DNA of 64,000 nucleotides, taken from Acanthochlamys bracteata (Eukaryota; Streptophyta; Magnoliopsida; Pandanales; Velloziaceae). Made by a program: the position numbers and the translations under genes. Under the pieces are notes generated by a model, which saw nothing but the letters and a program-made list of their open reading frames with translations, was not told the DNA's origin and did no database searches. The stretch is from the NCBI GenBank assembly GCA_019914995.1, contig CM034140.1:6990026-7054025 (forward strand). Reading direction: 5' to 3'. Below are positions 13,401 through 25,442 of this stretch, one piece after another. How positions within the stretch are numbered: position 1 is the stretch's first letter; each line of letters begins with the position of its first letter.

Positions 13401-14433
13401 ATAGTAACTTCCTGTAAAACACACTAACATTTGCACACTAAAGTAAAGTCCACAGAACACCTATTGATCTTGGTTTACTGGATAACTTGCAATACTGAAT
13501 AATGGATGTGAGGATCGCTTTTAAATTCCTAGCAGCACCAATTGCTGCAAGTATTAAAGGATGAAAGAAAAAATCATATTACATTGCAGCAGATATTTTT
13601 CAGTAACAAAATGTTTGTTTCATGACACTACTACTTCTGCGGCTTTTTCACGTTGTATCAGTATTCTGCAGCAGAGTCTCTAATAATCCAAATTAAAGCT
13701 GCTAGTTCAACTTACATTGCTTAGATATCCATTTCCTGATTACCAGAACATCTAAAATAAGCATGAGAATTATAAATGGTGAACCTGTATGCAATTTAAA
13801 ATACAAGCATGAATGTTTGTGATACTAAAATCACATTTTTGCCAAACGTTTTCTCCCTGAGCTACAAAAACCAATAATCTGCAAATTATCCAAAGAGAAT
13901 AATTTTTCTCTTCATCCTTAGTTCGCTCAAGACAGAAATGTTCCTTCTAATCAACAGCAGAATAAACCAAACAGAATTTTTTTTTTCCAAACAACCCGTA
14001 ATAAACCAAAAGAGTATCTATTACTGACTCTTCACAGAATAGAAAAGGAATCACCCGAAAAGAATTGCACAAACCAAAATAAAATATTCAGACAGAGACG
14101 AAGTTTTGATACCCACGTTGTAGCAGAGGGACCAAAGAGCGGGTTCTCTTTCAGCGGCTGGAACGAAAACCTCCCGAACACTCTCGATCCAAGACAGCGT
14201 TCTCTACCCGATTGACCGGGACAGTTGTTAACGTACATGGTGATGATAAACAACGCGACGTTGGCTATAACGAACGCCGGAACAAGCCAGGATGTCCATT
14301 GCTTGAAAATCTCCAATGAAGTCGATGCTAGAGGAGGAGGAGGAAATTTTCTTTGTGTTGTCGTCGGAGGTGGTCTATCTCCATCAGCGCTGACTATCTC
14401 TACCTCCGCCGGCGACGGAGATCGTCGACCCAT
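10489..14433 (-). CDS. Rhomboid-like serine protease (RBL1/RBL2 type), 383 aa
   Basis: Intramembrane serine protease of the secretory pathway (plant RBL1/RBL2 are Golgi proteins). Exons: 14117-14433, 12676-12839, 12103-12266, 11753-12009, 10799-10925, 10489-10611. Phases close to 1152 nt. The N-terminus is cytosolic and proline-rich, followed by a first membrane helix at about residues 49-68. The conserved [18 protein letters not shown] segment and the loop [16 protein letters not shown] follow. The catalytic serine is Ser191 in GASGALFG and the catalytic histidine is His243 in [10 protein letters not shown], so the dyad is intact. The tail has the cysteine-rich [14 protein letters not shown] and ends CTDLCR. 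Intron 1 (1277 bp) holds a perfect palindrome. The final exon is supported by splice phase and by the cysteine-rich tail typical of this clade. Confidence 0.95.
13065..13094. repeat. Perfect 30-bp palindrome in an RBL intron
   Basis: The half-site TATCCGGCCTCTTGA is followed directly by its exact reverse complement, with no spacer. It lies in intron 1 of the rhomboid gene, just after alternating TATATGTATATATGTA. GC content is well above the surrounding intron. Confidence 0.9.
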
Positions 14434-15579
14434 TTCTTCGTTGTTTTTGAGAATAAACGAATCGTGACGGCAAGTTTATCAGTTTATGTTTTGCTTTCAT
14501 TCCACGAACTTTAGAATAAATATTTTAAAAATGATTAACATTACTATAATAATTTATTTCTTATTAAAATAACTATTTTAAAAAAATTTAATTACGTTTG
14601 AAAGTGTTTATAAAATAAATTTTTTTAAAAAAAAATATTTTATTTTTTTTAAATAACGAGCTCTATTTTTATATTTAAAAAATAATAAAAATATATAAAA
14701 AAAAATTATTATATAATTTTTTTTAATATTTTAAATTTTTTTAAATATTTATAAAATATATATTAAAAAATATAAAATAAAAAATTTAAAAGTAGTGTTT
14801 GAAAAATATAATCCAAACGCACTCTAAAATGAACAAATAAACTTATCTAAATTTTTTTTAAAATTAAAATTAAAAAAAGATTAAGAAAAACACTTCAAAT
14901 AAAATGAAGAGCCTAACGATGAAACGACCCCTAAAAATTAAACAATAAGACACCCAATTCTTATTCCGGATTTTTTTTAAAGTGAAGAAACAATGAACTT
15001 GTTTGATGGACAAACCAACAAGCATGTCCATTGACAATTTCTCCTCAGAAAACTAAGTAATAAAATAAAAATAAAAGATAGTTGTTGCCATGTTCATGCA
15101 CGGCGTAAAGCAAGAAAAAAAAAAAACAGAAGCTGTGGCCGTTGATCTAACGTAGAATCACTATATTAATTATATAAATTTCACAATCAAAGAAACATAA
15201 AACAATAGATTAGATAATTTTGGTATGGGATTGGTAGAAGAGGCAAATCAATGACAGTTTCAAAGCCAAAGAAATCAACGGCAGTTGCACCAAAACACTT
15301 GAGAGGAATGCTTCAAACTTTATAAGTAAAGTCTATACACTACAGGAATATTTAAAAATACTTAGAATAATAACATTTTAAAAAAATTGCTTATAACAGA
15401 TGTGAAGGAAGTAACACAGTCGGCCAAGAATCATTTAGATGACTGGATGACTGGACTTGGACAAATGCAGGTATTCTGGCAGCTCTCCGGATAAAAAGAT
15501 GATTTGTGCCGAAGACTTGAGGGTGATATTAAAAACGAAGTCGCATCTTCACGCTTCTTCATGTCTCAACAGATCTTTA
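14434..15579. other. Intergenic region between RBL 5' end and IWS1 3' end
   Basis: The first part should hold the rhomboid promoter (read leftward) and the right part the IWS1 3' UTR. An AT-rich element at about 14590-14825 is bounded by GTTTGAAAGTGTTTATAAA and TCCAAACGCACTCTAAAA, which look like decayed inverted ends. No coding sequence seen. Confidence 0.5.
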
Positions 15580-18500
15580 TTACAGGTATTTGATCATGCC
15601 ACGACCCTCTACACTGATTCTTGAAGCTTGAAGTTGCTTCTTCTTTGGTGCTTTCAGCTGCTGCAGTTTCTTGTTCATCTGCATCAATAACAAGTCATAA
15701 CGTTGGCTAACTGAGAAAACCATAGACACTGAGTGCATAACGAAGTCCATCAGCAGAAACTTTTTTTTAATCATTTTCCACCAATCTATTTAAAAACACT
15801 GTTCTTGGTCCTACAGCTATTAGTGTTCCAAGCTTCAGAAACACTGCAAATATTTGCAACAACGAGAAGACCATCATCCTTCTTTGGGTTGAGCACCAAG
15901 CCTCAGAAACACTGCTCCTTTTTCCAAAAGGGAAAGCTTATCTTGAATTTATGTGCTTTTATGGATGTCCATTCTGGTAGATTGCATCGTATAATTCAAA
16001 AGAGTTTTTGTTATATCATGAGGCTAGGCTAAGTTGGTTGAAAAGAACTTGAGCAAAAAGAAAACATCTTCTCTCCTTTTGCTCGACTTGAGGGAGAATT
16101 AGGAGGAGAAAAGAAAACTATCTGGATTCATTTACCCCTGTTTGGTTCATGGTGAATGGAGGTGAATAGAGTTGAAGGTAAATCAAATCAATTCACCTCC
16201 ATTCACCGCGTTGGCAACTACTTAGTAGGGTAGGTCTTAACCCCCATTTACCCCATATACCTGCCAAATTGGCGGTACGCGAGGTGAAGAAAAATCACAG
16301 CCCTTTTACCCCTTATTCTGTTTTTTTTCTATTGTCTTACACGAACATCCTCAAGCTCCATTTCTTCTTTGCTGCTCCCGACTCGATTCCACCGGTGGTT
16401 GATCTCATGCTTCATTCTTGCTCTGCGGGGTTGCTCTCTCTCTCTCTCTCTCCAAACATAGGCAAATTTCTTCATTACGAACCCTCTTCTTAAACGCTAG
16501 AAGTTCAAGCCTTGGAGTGGATTCCAGGTACAATAAATTCTTTATTAAGGGAAGGAAATCAGAAAAACCAGTATTGTTTCTTTTTCTTAATTTTCACTTC
16601 CCTTTTCATTTCACTGGAACCAAACATAGCCTGCTTTCATAATATGAACCTAAGTATGAACAGGAAACAACCACCAATGCATCCACCCATTAAATCATAC
16701 TTAATTTAGCTACTGACAACTTAAGAAGATATGTTACTTCAGCAACTGACGCCATAACTTTATCATGAGGATGATGCTTCTCAGAGGCAGAAATACCACT
16801 CAGTAAGCAAAATCTCCATTATACAAAGCTATTATGAAAAATTGAGGATTAAGATATAAAATAAAAATTAATTTCAGCAAATAAGCAAGGCAATTACTGA
16901 TCACCCACATATACAGGTCCTGAAGTATTCTGATAAGAACACCAAAAAGTGGTTTACAGAAATAGGTATAGGCAAGACAAATCATACCTTTTGTCTATGC
17001 TGATCTTGAGCAGCTGCTTTAGCTCGGGCTCTGATTTCCTCGGGATCAATTTTGGACTGGGGACGCACAACAAAGTCCAATGGTGATGCTTCTGGTCTAG
17101 AAGCATGTTGTCTAGCAGCTGACTGGCCAGATTTTGGTCTGCACAAGACATAACTCATTTATCAGGATGGAGAAACACACAGTACTGAACTGCAGATTCA
17201 TTATAGTCATGATCATCTTACTGGGAAAATTCATCCAGATCATCATCCCCCGATTGAACAGCAGCTTTTTTAACTGGCCTGTAAATTTGGAATAGCTAGC
17301 AACTTTTAATGTGGGATATTTAAAATCAAGAAAAAAAAGTTGCTAAGAAGAGGATTTACGTTTTGGAAGCTGGCCGCCTGTAAGGAAGTCTCTCTTCTTC
17401 TAAACTCCTCATGTCCTCATACCTAGTGCTCTTATTAAAGATCGGTCGACTCTGTATAAGTCCAATCCAATTATCAGAACAAACTTCGGAAAGGGAGGAA
17501 CTAGGAGTTAGCTAAAGCATTAGAGGCAGTGTGTATAACATGTTAGACCACTTGGGCATGCTCTCTAACTTACCCACTTATCAACCAATTCTTTAGCAAG
17601 TTTCCTATTCGCTGTAGTCTCCTCGTCAGATTTTGACAGAAACATAATGACCTGCAGAAAGCACATGACAGATAAAGCGGCATTCTTAGATTATTCAACC
17701 ACATTAAATTTCACATACCTTTCCCAGACCACTCTTTTTTAGTTGTTCCCTTCGATCGTATTGCTCTAAATCAATGGGAAACTGCACATGCAAAAGCATT
17801 ATATGCCCACAAAAAATAATCAGTTGTGCTAGTCATTCGACAAACAACAGCAAACAAAGAAAGCATAAGGAGTAGAACAATACCAAACAATGTCAAAAAG
17901 AAAGAAGTCCAATTTACATACATCAGTCAAGAGTTTCAGTATAGCACTTCGGATGTTCATATTAGGCAAGCTTCCATCAGGGAGAGGTTCAAGCCAGTTT
18001 TTCAATAAGGTCAGGACTCCATGATCTAAAAATTCTTGTTGCAGTTTTTTCCTGCGAAGGAGTATCAGAAACATCAGTATTTCAAGAATATCAATGACAG
18101 CATTTTTTAAAAACTAAACAACTATCGGTCCTCATCTTACTTTGAGAGGACATCGATAAGCAAAGGAAGTTTCTTGAGCTTATTAATAGCAGGTTTATTT
18201 TGCCTATTCAATTCAGCATCTTCTTCAGCTGTAACTTCAAGTTCAGCCATAAGGCGCTCTACTATGAAGGCCAGTTCTGCAGGTGACTTCTCTTGCTTCT
18301 TCTTTCTTTTACCAAATTTCAGGAGTCGGGAAAATTCGTCATCTTCACCCTCCTCAGCCTACAAGCATCAAACTATGTTAAGAGATTTTCCATCTGTGAA
18401 GCTTTATATGTCTCAAAAGTATACAAGATCAAGAGAATTGAAGATAGAACTTGCTTGTTAGAGTAGGACAAATATTAATTGGCACACATCACCAGTACAT

Positions 18501-19774
18501 GGCATTTTCGCACTATTATGGCCACCAAGTAAAACAAGACATGTTTACTTGGTAACAAGCAATAACACCATTACCAAGCATACACTACAGTATCTAAGAA
18601 AGAATTAATTTAATTCAACGCAAGATGAAGAAAGAATTAAATTAATTCAATGCAAGATGAATAAGCACTGACCTGAGGAGCACGCCCAGGAGAAGCACCC
18701 TCGTTGTCACTACCAAAGCGGTAAGCAGGATCAACACCACTATCATCGATGAAGGCATCATCATCAGCAGTTCTGACACCCTCCCGGTCATCCTGTTTCT
18801 CAAACACTAAAATGGTAAGAGAACACGACATGCTAGTTCTGGTCTTCTACATAAGCAGTTATTGTCAACTGACTGCAGCAACTAAAGCAACTAGTTTTGC
18901 ATAAAGAACTGGTTCCAACAAGTACAACTTCTACAGAATCACGATAATGGACAAAATCTTCCTACAAAAAACCAACTAAACAAATTCTACTACATTAACT
19001 ACGTCTACAGTCAAAGTTATTTCTATACAGCTTGAGGAAAACAGGTGATTCTACATAAAGATCTAGCTCTTGCAGAGCCAAGGGTATTGCAACAAGTGCT
19101 TCTCCGCTAAGAAGCTAGTTCCGCACAACCACCAGCTTCTACACAAAATCCTAACAGAGAATCTATTTCACTGCACCACATAACTGATCGCAAGCAAGAA
19201 ACACAAAAAACCACTTTAAACATTCTTTTGAAAACCCAAAAATTTCATACCTCTGGATCACCGACAATAGTATCCCATAATTCCTGCTCAATCTCATCTT
19301 CCCCGCTACGATCCCTCGTCTCCTTCCCTTTACCCCTCTTTTCCTTCTTCCTATCTTTCTCAAAACCTAACTTCCTCTTCTTCGCCTTCTCAAACTCTCC
19401 CCCTCTGTCCACATCATCATCAACCCAATCCTCCAATTCTGTACCGTCACGTGTCCCCAAGTCATCACCACCACCAGCACCGCTGGATTTCTTCACCAAT
19501 CTCTTTCTTGGCTTACCCGATCTATCTTCATCGAAGGCCGGGCTCGGCGATCCATCACGGCGCCAATCTACTTCATCATCAGAGAATCGATCTTCGAGTT
19601 CGTGATCTGATTGTTGCAGTGCATCAGGTTCCATCAATGGTTCTCCATCCTCATCGATGTATCTGTAGCCACAAAAATTGCAGTAGAAATTATATAAAGA
19701 AAAGATTGAAACTTTACGAATCGAATTGAAGACAAGGACTCAAATCCTGAAACTCACGGGTCTTCGTAGCCCAT
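15580..19774 (-). CDS. IWS1: Transcription elongation factor IWS1/SPN1, 478 aa
   Basis: Nuclear partner of SPT6 on elongating RNA polymerase II; in Arabidopsis IWS1 also assists BES1 in brassinosteroid-responsive transcription. Eleven exons: 19758-19774, 19251-19662, 18673-18792, 18141-18358, 17922-18051, 17719-17781, 17574-17651, 17360-17451, 17222-17278, 16988-17138, 15580-15678. They close to 1437 nt. The N-terminal 200 residues are acidic and lysine/arginine-rich. The TFIIS N-terminal-like domain lies at about residues 250-346 (FLDHGVLTLLKNWLEPLPDG, FPIDLEQYDRREQLKKSGLG, NRKLAKELVDKW). The C-terminus KISVEGRGMIKYL-type ending is the family hallmark (here RISVEGRGMIKYL). The first exon is only 17 nt (MGYED plus part of P). 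The exon 3 acceptor was chosen at CAG|GATGACC because it keeps phase. The last intron is 1309 bp and contains a MITE. Confidence 0.96.
16135..16631. mobile_element. MITE-like inverted-repeat element inside the last IWS1 intron
   Basis: The left end CTGTTTGGTTCATGGTGAA and the right end, reverse-complemented as CTATGTTTGGTTCCAGTGAA, form imperfect terminal inverted repeats. Internally GTGAATGGAGGTGAAT (16152-16167) is repeated as its exact reverse complement at 16191-16206, giving a 16-bp stem with a 23-nt loop. A (CT)n run lies at 16435-16451. I see no clear target-site duplication, so the boundaries are approximate and the superfamily is not assigned. Confidence 0.5.
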
Positions 19775-21516
19775 GCTTCTGCGATTGATTGAGAATTGAG
19801 AGCTGTGTTTGTTTAGGAAGAGAACCAGCGAAGTTAGAAAAAAAGATGAAGCGAAGAAGAGAAACAGAAGGCAAACATATAATTTCTTAAAGTCCGCTTA
19901 GAGTCCGAGTCCGAATAATTATTTTACAATATCAGACCATAAAAATTGTTTAGGTTAAGTAGGTCCAATAAATTTACACTATTAGCATATTTCAAATACT
20001 AATCTCGCCATTGCAGTTCATAGGAAACCTAGTAAAGATTCGTTACAATATTTTTTTTCCAGTCAAAATTTAAATTAAAATTCATTTATTACGTTTTAAT
20101 TTATTCCAAACTAATCAAACTCACATTTAATCTATCTTTTATCGACTCAATTTTATTAAATTTAATTTTATAAAACTTATTTATATGAATTAAACCACAC
20201 TCCACAGGCCAAGATTATTCAGTAATTATATTAATTAAAATATTATATTAGATTAAAAAATTAAATTAAATTTAAATTTTATTTTTAATATAAAATAAAT
20301 AAAATATTATCTTTATTAAATATTTTTAATTTATTTTTAGAAAAACAAATTTATTTAAAAATAAACAAGCATTAAATGACTGAATTTGGTGAGCTGCTAA
20401 ACAAACTTACGAATGAATAATTCTATCGGTTTAAATAAACCCTTGACGAATTAGAACAAAACAATTCAAATTAGCAGGAATATATACCAAAGATTTTTAT
20501 AATTATGTACATATTCTTTTAAATTTTTGTTTTTTGGTTTGAAGATGAGAACGTTTAGAGTGCTAAAAATTAAAATTTCTAGAATAAATTTATATAAAAT
20601 TCTTGAAAACTAGCTAATATTTGATTAAATAATAAAATTATATATATAGATTATGTGATGTATAATTTATTTTTTGAAATTACAAATAATTATAAATTTT
20701 TAAGAATTTGAATTATTTGATGAAAATAAGTAATAAATTTGTAGCGAGCCGAACACGTGTGCTTTTGTAGATCCCTAGTTACGAAACCTGACAATGTGGG
20801 TCCCAAATTCCAAGGCCCACAACTTTTTACCGCAAGGGAAACAAAGGCCCATTAAATCCCTACTTCTGTCTTCTCAGTTTCGCGTTATAATGCCCTTACA
20901 ATCGATTTAGCTAGTACCAGTCCTCGAAATAAATCTACATTACTATATTATTATTCAACATTTTTCTTCATTAAAATTAAGATCTTACTTAGTATATATA
21001 TCGAGAAATATTTATTACTAATAGTTATGTATTATTCAGAAATTTAAATTCTTTGATTTTCTAGCAGCTAAAAATTATAGAAATCTTAGCTAATTGCCAA
21101 AATCTACTAAATCAAAATACTTGGACTCTTACATGAGCAACTCATGTATTAGAGGACTGATATTGCAATAACTAATTTTTTGACTGCTTTACAGTTGGGT
21201 TCCAGACTAAAGTCCACTTCATCTCTTTCTTTCTATTCTAGAAGTCCACGCGTTTTCACCTCTTTCAATTCATTTCAATTACCGCCACTACACGACAACT
21301 TAAATCACTTTTTCGTTTACTATAATTCCACGAAGAAGAATCAGTTCTTTACTTTGAGTCACTTCAACATCGACGACGACAGCAGCAAGCAAAACCAAGA
21401 TCTTTCGCATTTCAAACACTTCTCTCCCGTCTCGTAATTTCATTTGAGATCTTTTTCTTAAATTTCTTTATTCCTCTGTTAGATTTCTCTTTCATCTTGA
21501 GCTCTGTTTCTGTTTG
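19775..21516. other. Divergent intergenic region, IWS1 / aspartyl protease
   Basis: The left end should hold the IWS1 promoter and the right 250 bp the protease 5' leader (rich in TTTCTTT and CTCT). From about 20040 to 20740 it is very AT-rich without coding signal. A moderately GC-richer patch at about 20750-20890 (containing GAACACGTGTGC, an ACGT core) may be promoter sequence for the protease. Confidence 0.45.
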
Positions 21517-22956
21517 ATGATAATCATGGCTAGTAGCAGTAGTAGCAGCTCTATTCTTGTTGTTGTTCAACTGTTTCTCATCTTCTTCTCTGTTTTTCTT
21601 CAACCCTCTGTTTCCATCCTTCCAATCAGAACAAGATTCAGAAACGAAGCGGCAGTAATCAATCTCAACAAGGGAGAGCAAGAAGGTAAACCACTAGTGT
21701 TTCCGCTGAGAACAGAGAAGATTTCATCTACATCTACACCGCCGGCAACAGCTATCGGACGGCAACTAATGAACAAGCTTCTGTTCCACCACAACGTCAC
21801 CCTCACCGTAACTCTTCCTATCGGAACTCCGCCGCAAAACGTTTCCATGGTTCTCGATACTGGCAGCGAGCTCTCGTGGCTCCCGTGTTCAAACTCATAT
21901 TCGAGTACCAACGGTCTCAGCAAAGGTTCTGTCTTTTTTCCGAGATCGTCTAGGACGTACAAGAAGGTCCCATGTAGGTCACCGGTTTGCACAACCAAAG
22001 CAAGAGACCTCCCTGCTCCGTCGTTCTGTAACAGCTCAACTAACACATGCCAAGTTTCGCTTTCGTATGCGGACGCGTCGACAGCCGAAGGTGTACTCGC
22101 CTCCGATGTCTTCCATCTCTCCGGCAGCAGCGAGAATACCGTCTTCGGTTGCATGGATAAAACATATTCTTCAACACCTCAAACTCAAAACCAAGGTTTG
22201 CTTGGCATGAACAGGGGAGCGTTAAGCTTCATTACCCAAACGAACATGAAGAAGTTTTCTTATTGTATCTCCGATAAATCTAACTCTGGCATTCTTGTCC
22301 TCGGCGGCGGAAGCGGATCGACGAATACAGCTGCGATGATACCACTGAACTATACACCCCTTGTTCAACCCAGCTTCCCGTTACCATACTTCGATCCGGT
22401 GGCTTACTCCGTTCAACTGGAGTCAATCCATGTCGGATCAAAACTTCTCCCGATACCTAAATCCGTACTGCTACCGGATCACACTGGCGCTGGGCAAACA
22501 ATGGTTGATTCAGGTTCGCAGTTCACATTCTTGCTTGGCGAAGCTTACACTGTTCTTCAGCAAGAGTTTTTACGTCAAACTTCAGGACTGCTTCGCCGTC
22601 TAAATGAACCGGACTTCGTATTCCAGGGCGCGTTCGATACGTGCTTCACAGTTGAAGAGAAGTTTACTCCAGCGTGGGAAAAACTTCCGGCGGTGATACT
22701 GGGGTTCGCCGGAGGAGCTAAAGTTGTGGTAGCTAGTGAAAGACTGTTGTACCACGTGGCAGGAGAAGAAAGGGGGAGATACGGTGTTTGGTGTTTGACG
22801 TTTGGGAATTCGGATCTTGTGCCGATGGAAGCTTACATTGTGGGCCACCACCACCAGATGAATGTTTGGGTCGAGTTCGATTTGGAAAACGGTCGACTCG
22901 GGTTCGGACCGGTTCGGTGTGATCTGGCTAGCCAGAGGTTGGGGCTCTTTTTCTGA
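21517..22956 (+). CDS. Aspartyl protease, PCS1/nepenthesin-like, intronless
   Basis: Secreted or ER-retained pepsin-type (A1) endopeptidase of the atypical plant class; Arabidopsis PCS1 is an ER anti-cell-death member. Single exon, 479 aa from ATG 21517. An in-frame ATG at 21526 (ATCATGGCT, better context) would give 476 aa. A signal peptide follows a run of serines (ILVVVQLFLIFFSVFL). Catalytic motif 1 is VLDTGSELSWLPC (Asp114); motif 2 is MVDSGSQFTFL (Asp331). Cysteines between the motifs (PVCTTKA, FCNSSTNTC, SYADAS flap) follow the plant nepenthesin-type layout. Length and lack of introns fit PCS1-like proteins. No defects seen. Confidence 0.93.
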   Translation: MIIMASSSSSSSILVVVQLFLIFFSVFLQPSVSILPIRTRFRNEAAVINLNKGEQEGKPLVFPLRTEKISSTSTPPATAIGRQLMNKLLFHHNVTLTVTLPIGTPPQNVSMVLDTGSELSWLPCSNSYSSTNGLSKGSVFFPRSSRTYKKVPCRSPVCTTKARDLPAPSFCNSSTNTCQVSLSYADASTAEGVLASDVFHLSGSSENTVFGCMDKTYSSTPQTQNQGLLGMNRGALSFITQTNMKKFSYCISDKSNSGILVLGGGSGSTNTAAMIPLNYTPLVQPSFPLPYFDPVAYSVQLESIHVGSKLLPIPKSVLLPDHTGAGQTMVDSGSQFTFLLGEAYTVLQQEFLRQTSGLLRRLNEPDFVFQGAFDTCFTVEEKFTPAWEKLPAVILGFAGGAKVVVASERLLYHVAGEERGRYGVWCLTFGNSDLVPMEAYIVGHHHQMNVWVEFDLENGRLGFGPVRCDLASQRLGLFF

Positions 22957-24069
22957 ATTTTGCTTGTTGTTTTTGTTGTACAGAAAGACTAGTAGTTCAA
23001 AATGTGCGTTGGGAAAATTAAGGGTTATATAGATTTGCGATGGATTTATTTTAAATGTTCAAAATTTTAAATTTTTTTGTCAGAATTTAAATTTTGAATA
23101 ATTCACACGTTTCAAATATAAATTAAAATTAAAATATAAAATTATTATATGTTTTTAAATTTATTTTAAAAAATATAAATATAAACTTTGTTTTTAATAT
23201 ATTGGAAATAATTAAATATAACAGTTGGATTATTTTAAAAAAAATTATTTTGCGAAGTTTATTTATATGCATTTAAAACATTTTTTTCACCAACAACAAT
23301 TTTCTTAAAATAAAATAAATTTATATGGACAAAAATATAAAAACTTATGCAAACATATATATATTTTTTTATAGAACATGATTGACGCTTGCTATTAATT
23401 TCAAACCACAGAAACTTATTTATTAAATTCCATCATTCCCCATGAGCCTACAGAAGAATTGTGAGACTGGAATAGATTTGATTTCTAATCTCATTAAAAT
23501 TTGTAGTTGATAACATTAAGGAGCTGTTTGATGTAATTTATCAAAAAAACAGTTCTTTAGTTTTTTTTATTTTATTATTTTTAATAAATATTTATAAATT
23601 TTTTAAAAATATATTTGCATAAACAAATATTTTTTATGTGCTGGTATGATCACAAGTTTAACTTTTTCACCAAACATTCAAGCAAATAGCAAATTTCTAA
23701 GATTACAGTCACTATCAATAATGCACATATATGTTTGCATTTTGTTTCTCAGCTTAAGTGCTGTTTGACTAAATTTTTTAACTTTTTTGTATTTTAATTT
23801 TATTTTATTTTTTCTAATAAATTATTTATAATAGTTTGTAAATTTTTTTAAAATTTAAAAAATATAAAAAAATTTTACATAATAAAATTTTATCATTTCG
23901 ATCAGCTTTATTTTGCTACTTTTGGTTTGATATTTTTGCAAAATTCACGAAGCTATCGAAATATGAATGCTCAGTGTTTGAAGCTGTGCTTGAGAAAGAT
24001 AAACGTTTGCTAGTGTTACTATGCCTGGAAAAAGTTCACTGATTTCCGTTCGGTAATAAGGTAACAAGC
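22957..24069. other. AT-rich intergenic DNA
   Basis: Begins with the protease 3' UTR. At about 23060-23170 an AT-rich stretch contains CACACGTTTCAAATATAAATTAAAATT, resembling the ends of the MITE family at 46.8 kb. No coding sequence found. The left part of the AVT1-like remnant may start near 24000. Confidence 0.4.
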
Positions 24070-25318
24070 ACAAACCTGTGCAGAGAGATCCGAGCAATGC
24101 CATCACGCCGCCTGAAACAATTACTCGTCGGCATTCAAGTAAAATGGAGTGTATAATATAGCTCACGGAAAAATTAAATAGATACTGCGTTAGATATTAT
24201 AAAGTTATTATTTTAAATATTATTAAGTCGTTCATTAGAATTCAATATGTTAAATATGTTTTTATGTTGAAATACTAATAGTTAAGAAAGATTAACCTTC
24301 ACCAAAAATTAGAAAACCGATGATTAAATAATTTAAAGCATTTTTTAAAAAAATAGAAGATTGAAAGATTTAGACAATTGATAAAAAGATGAAGGACGAA
24401 AGGATAGACAATTAGTAGGAAGATGAAAATCCTATTTAAAAGTTTAAGAATATATTTGAATACACAATATATAGATGAGAAGTATTTGTTTAGAATATCA
24501 TTTACAACAATCACAGCATAAATGTGAAAGATAAAAATAAAGTATTCAAATGAGAGTTCAGAAAAATTTATAATTGTTTTGGTTTAGTGATTTTTTTAAA
24601 ACTAGTTTAGATTTTTGTTAAAAAAATGAAGTTTTTATCATTTTTTCTATGTAAATTCTCTTGTTTTGTATTTATTTTACATTTGTCTCAATTTTTGTAT
24701 TGTTTAGATAAAAAATTATGAATCTTATATTTTTGCTGTATCTATTGACACCATAATAGTTTTGGTATTTTCAAAATTCTGACTTAGTGATGGAACTGCA
24801 AGAGCAACGATCAGTGTTGAGACAACTAGAGCTGTTCTGATCATGATCACAACAAAGTAGGATTGCAGAGATGGAGGCAGAAGTTATTCCAAGACTTAAC
24901 AAAACTGGTGTCACTGTCAGTGCATACTTACTCTCACTGCCTGCAACCATCACAGACAATCCGCAAGAAAGGTATTTAAAGATCGAACAGTTTGAAGGAA
25001 TTCTAGTTGTTATGTAGTATACTTGCCATTGTCCAAACTGCAACTCTGGAAGCCATGAATTTGTGATTTGATTAGAACATCAAAAATCCTGATGCTGCTA
25101 CTCTAGCGTAGGAAATAGTGCAAATGAAAATAACTGCATTTGTGAAAAAATTAAATGAGTTTGATTAGAAGAAATGCATCACATTCTCAGAAATATTTTG
25201 GTAAAATTTCTTTAGGAGATCAATAAAAGGTTACCTTATTGTAAGTCGAATGGTTTATCCATGGAAGCGCATGTGTTGGGAAAAGGGAATGGCCTGAATA
25301 GCAGAAACCATATACACC
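24070..25318 (-). pseudogene. AVT1-type vacuolar amino-acid transporter, broken
   Basis: Fragments of a plant AVT1-family (AAAP) transporter appear in the correct order on the minus strand. From right to left they are VYGFCYSGHSLFP (about 25280-25318), VIFICTISYARVAASGFLMF then a stop (about 25060-25135), ASRVAVWTM, SKYALTVTPVLLSL (about 24890-24930), MIRTALVVSTLIVALAVP (about 24785-24850) and GGVMALLGSLCTG (about 24075-24112). The segment after TPVLLSL needs a 1-nt frame change and then meets a stop. Intact AVT1 members read continuously through these transmembrane helices. Intron positions seem kept, so this is a decayed duplicate rather than a retrocopy. The N-terminal part is not visible. 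Confidence 0.82.
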
Positions 25319-25362
25319 AAGAAAAACGGTAGTCAGTAGTTTAAGTCTAAACTAAACAACAT

Positions 25363-25442
25363 GTCAAGATGGCCGAGCGGTCTAAGGCGGTAGTTTCAGG
25401 TACTATTCCGAAAGGGCGTGGGTTCAAATCCCACTCTTGACA
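25363..25442 (+). tRNA. tRNA-Leu (CAG)
   Basis: Acceptor stem GTCAAGA pairs with TCTTGAC. The D-arm is GCCGAGCGGTCTAAGGC. The anticodon arm is GTAGT-TTCAGGT-ACTAT, placing CAG at positions 34-36 (decodes CUG). A long variable arm (TCCGAAAGGGCG) marks the type II leucine structure, and the T-arm is TGGGTTCAAATCCCA. The first anticodon-stem pair is G-T, slightly weaker than usual. No intron. A T-run and poly-A context follow within about 60 bp. Confidence 0.95.

Noticed and set aside
21600..22154. 184-codon minus-strand frame
   Set aside because: Antisense shadow of the intronless aspartyl protease.
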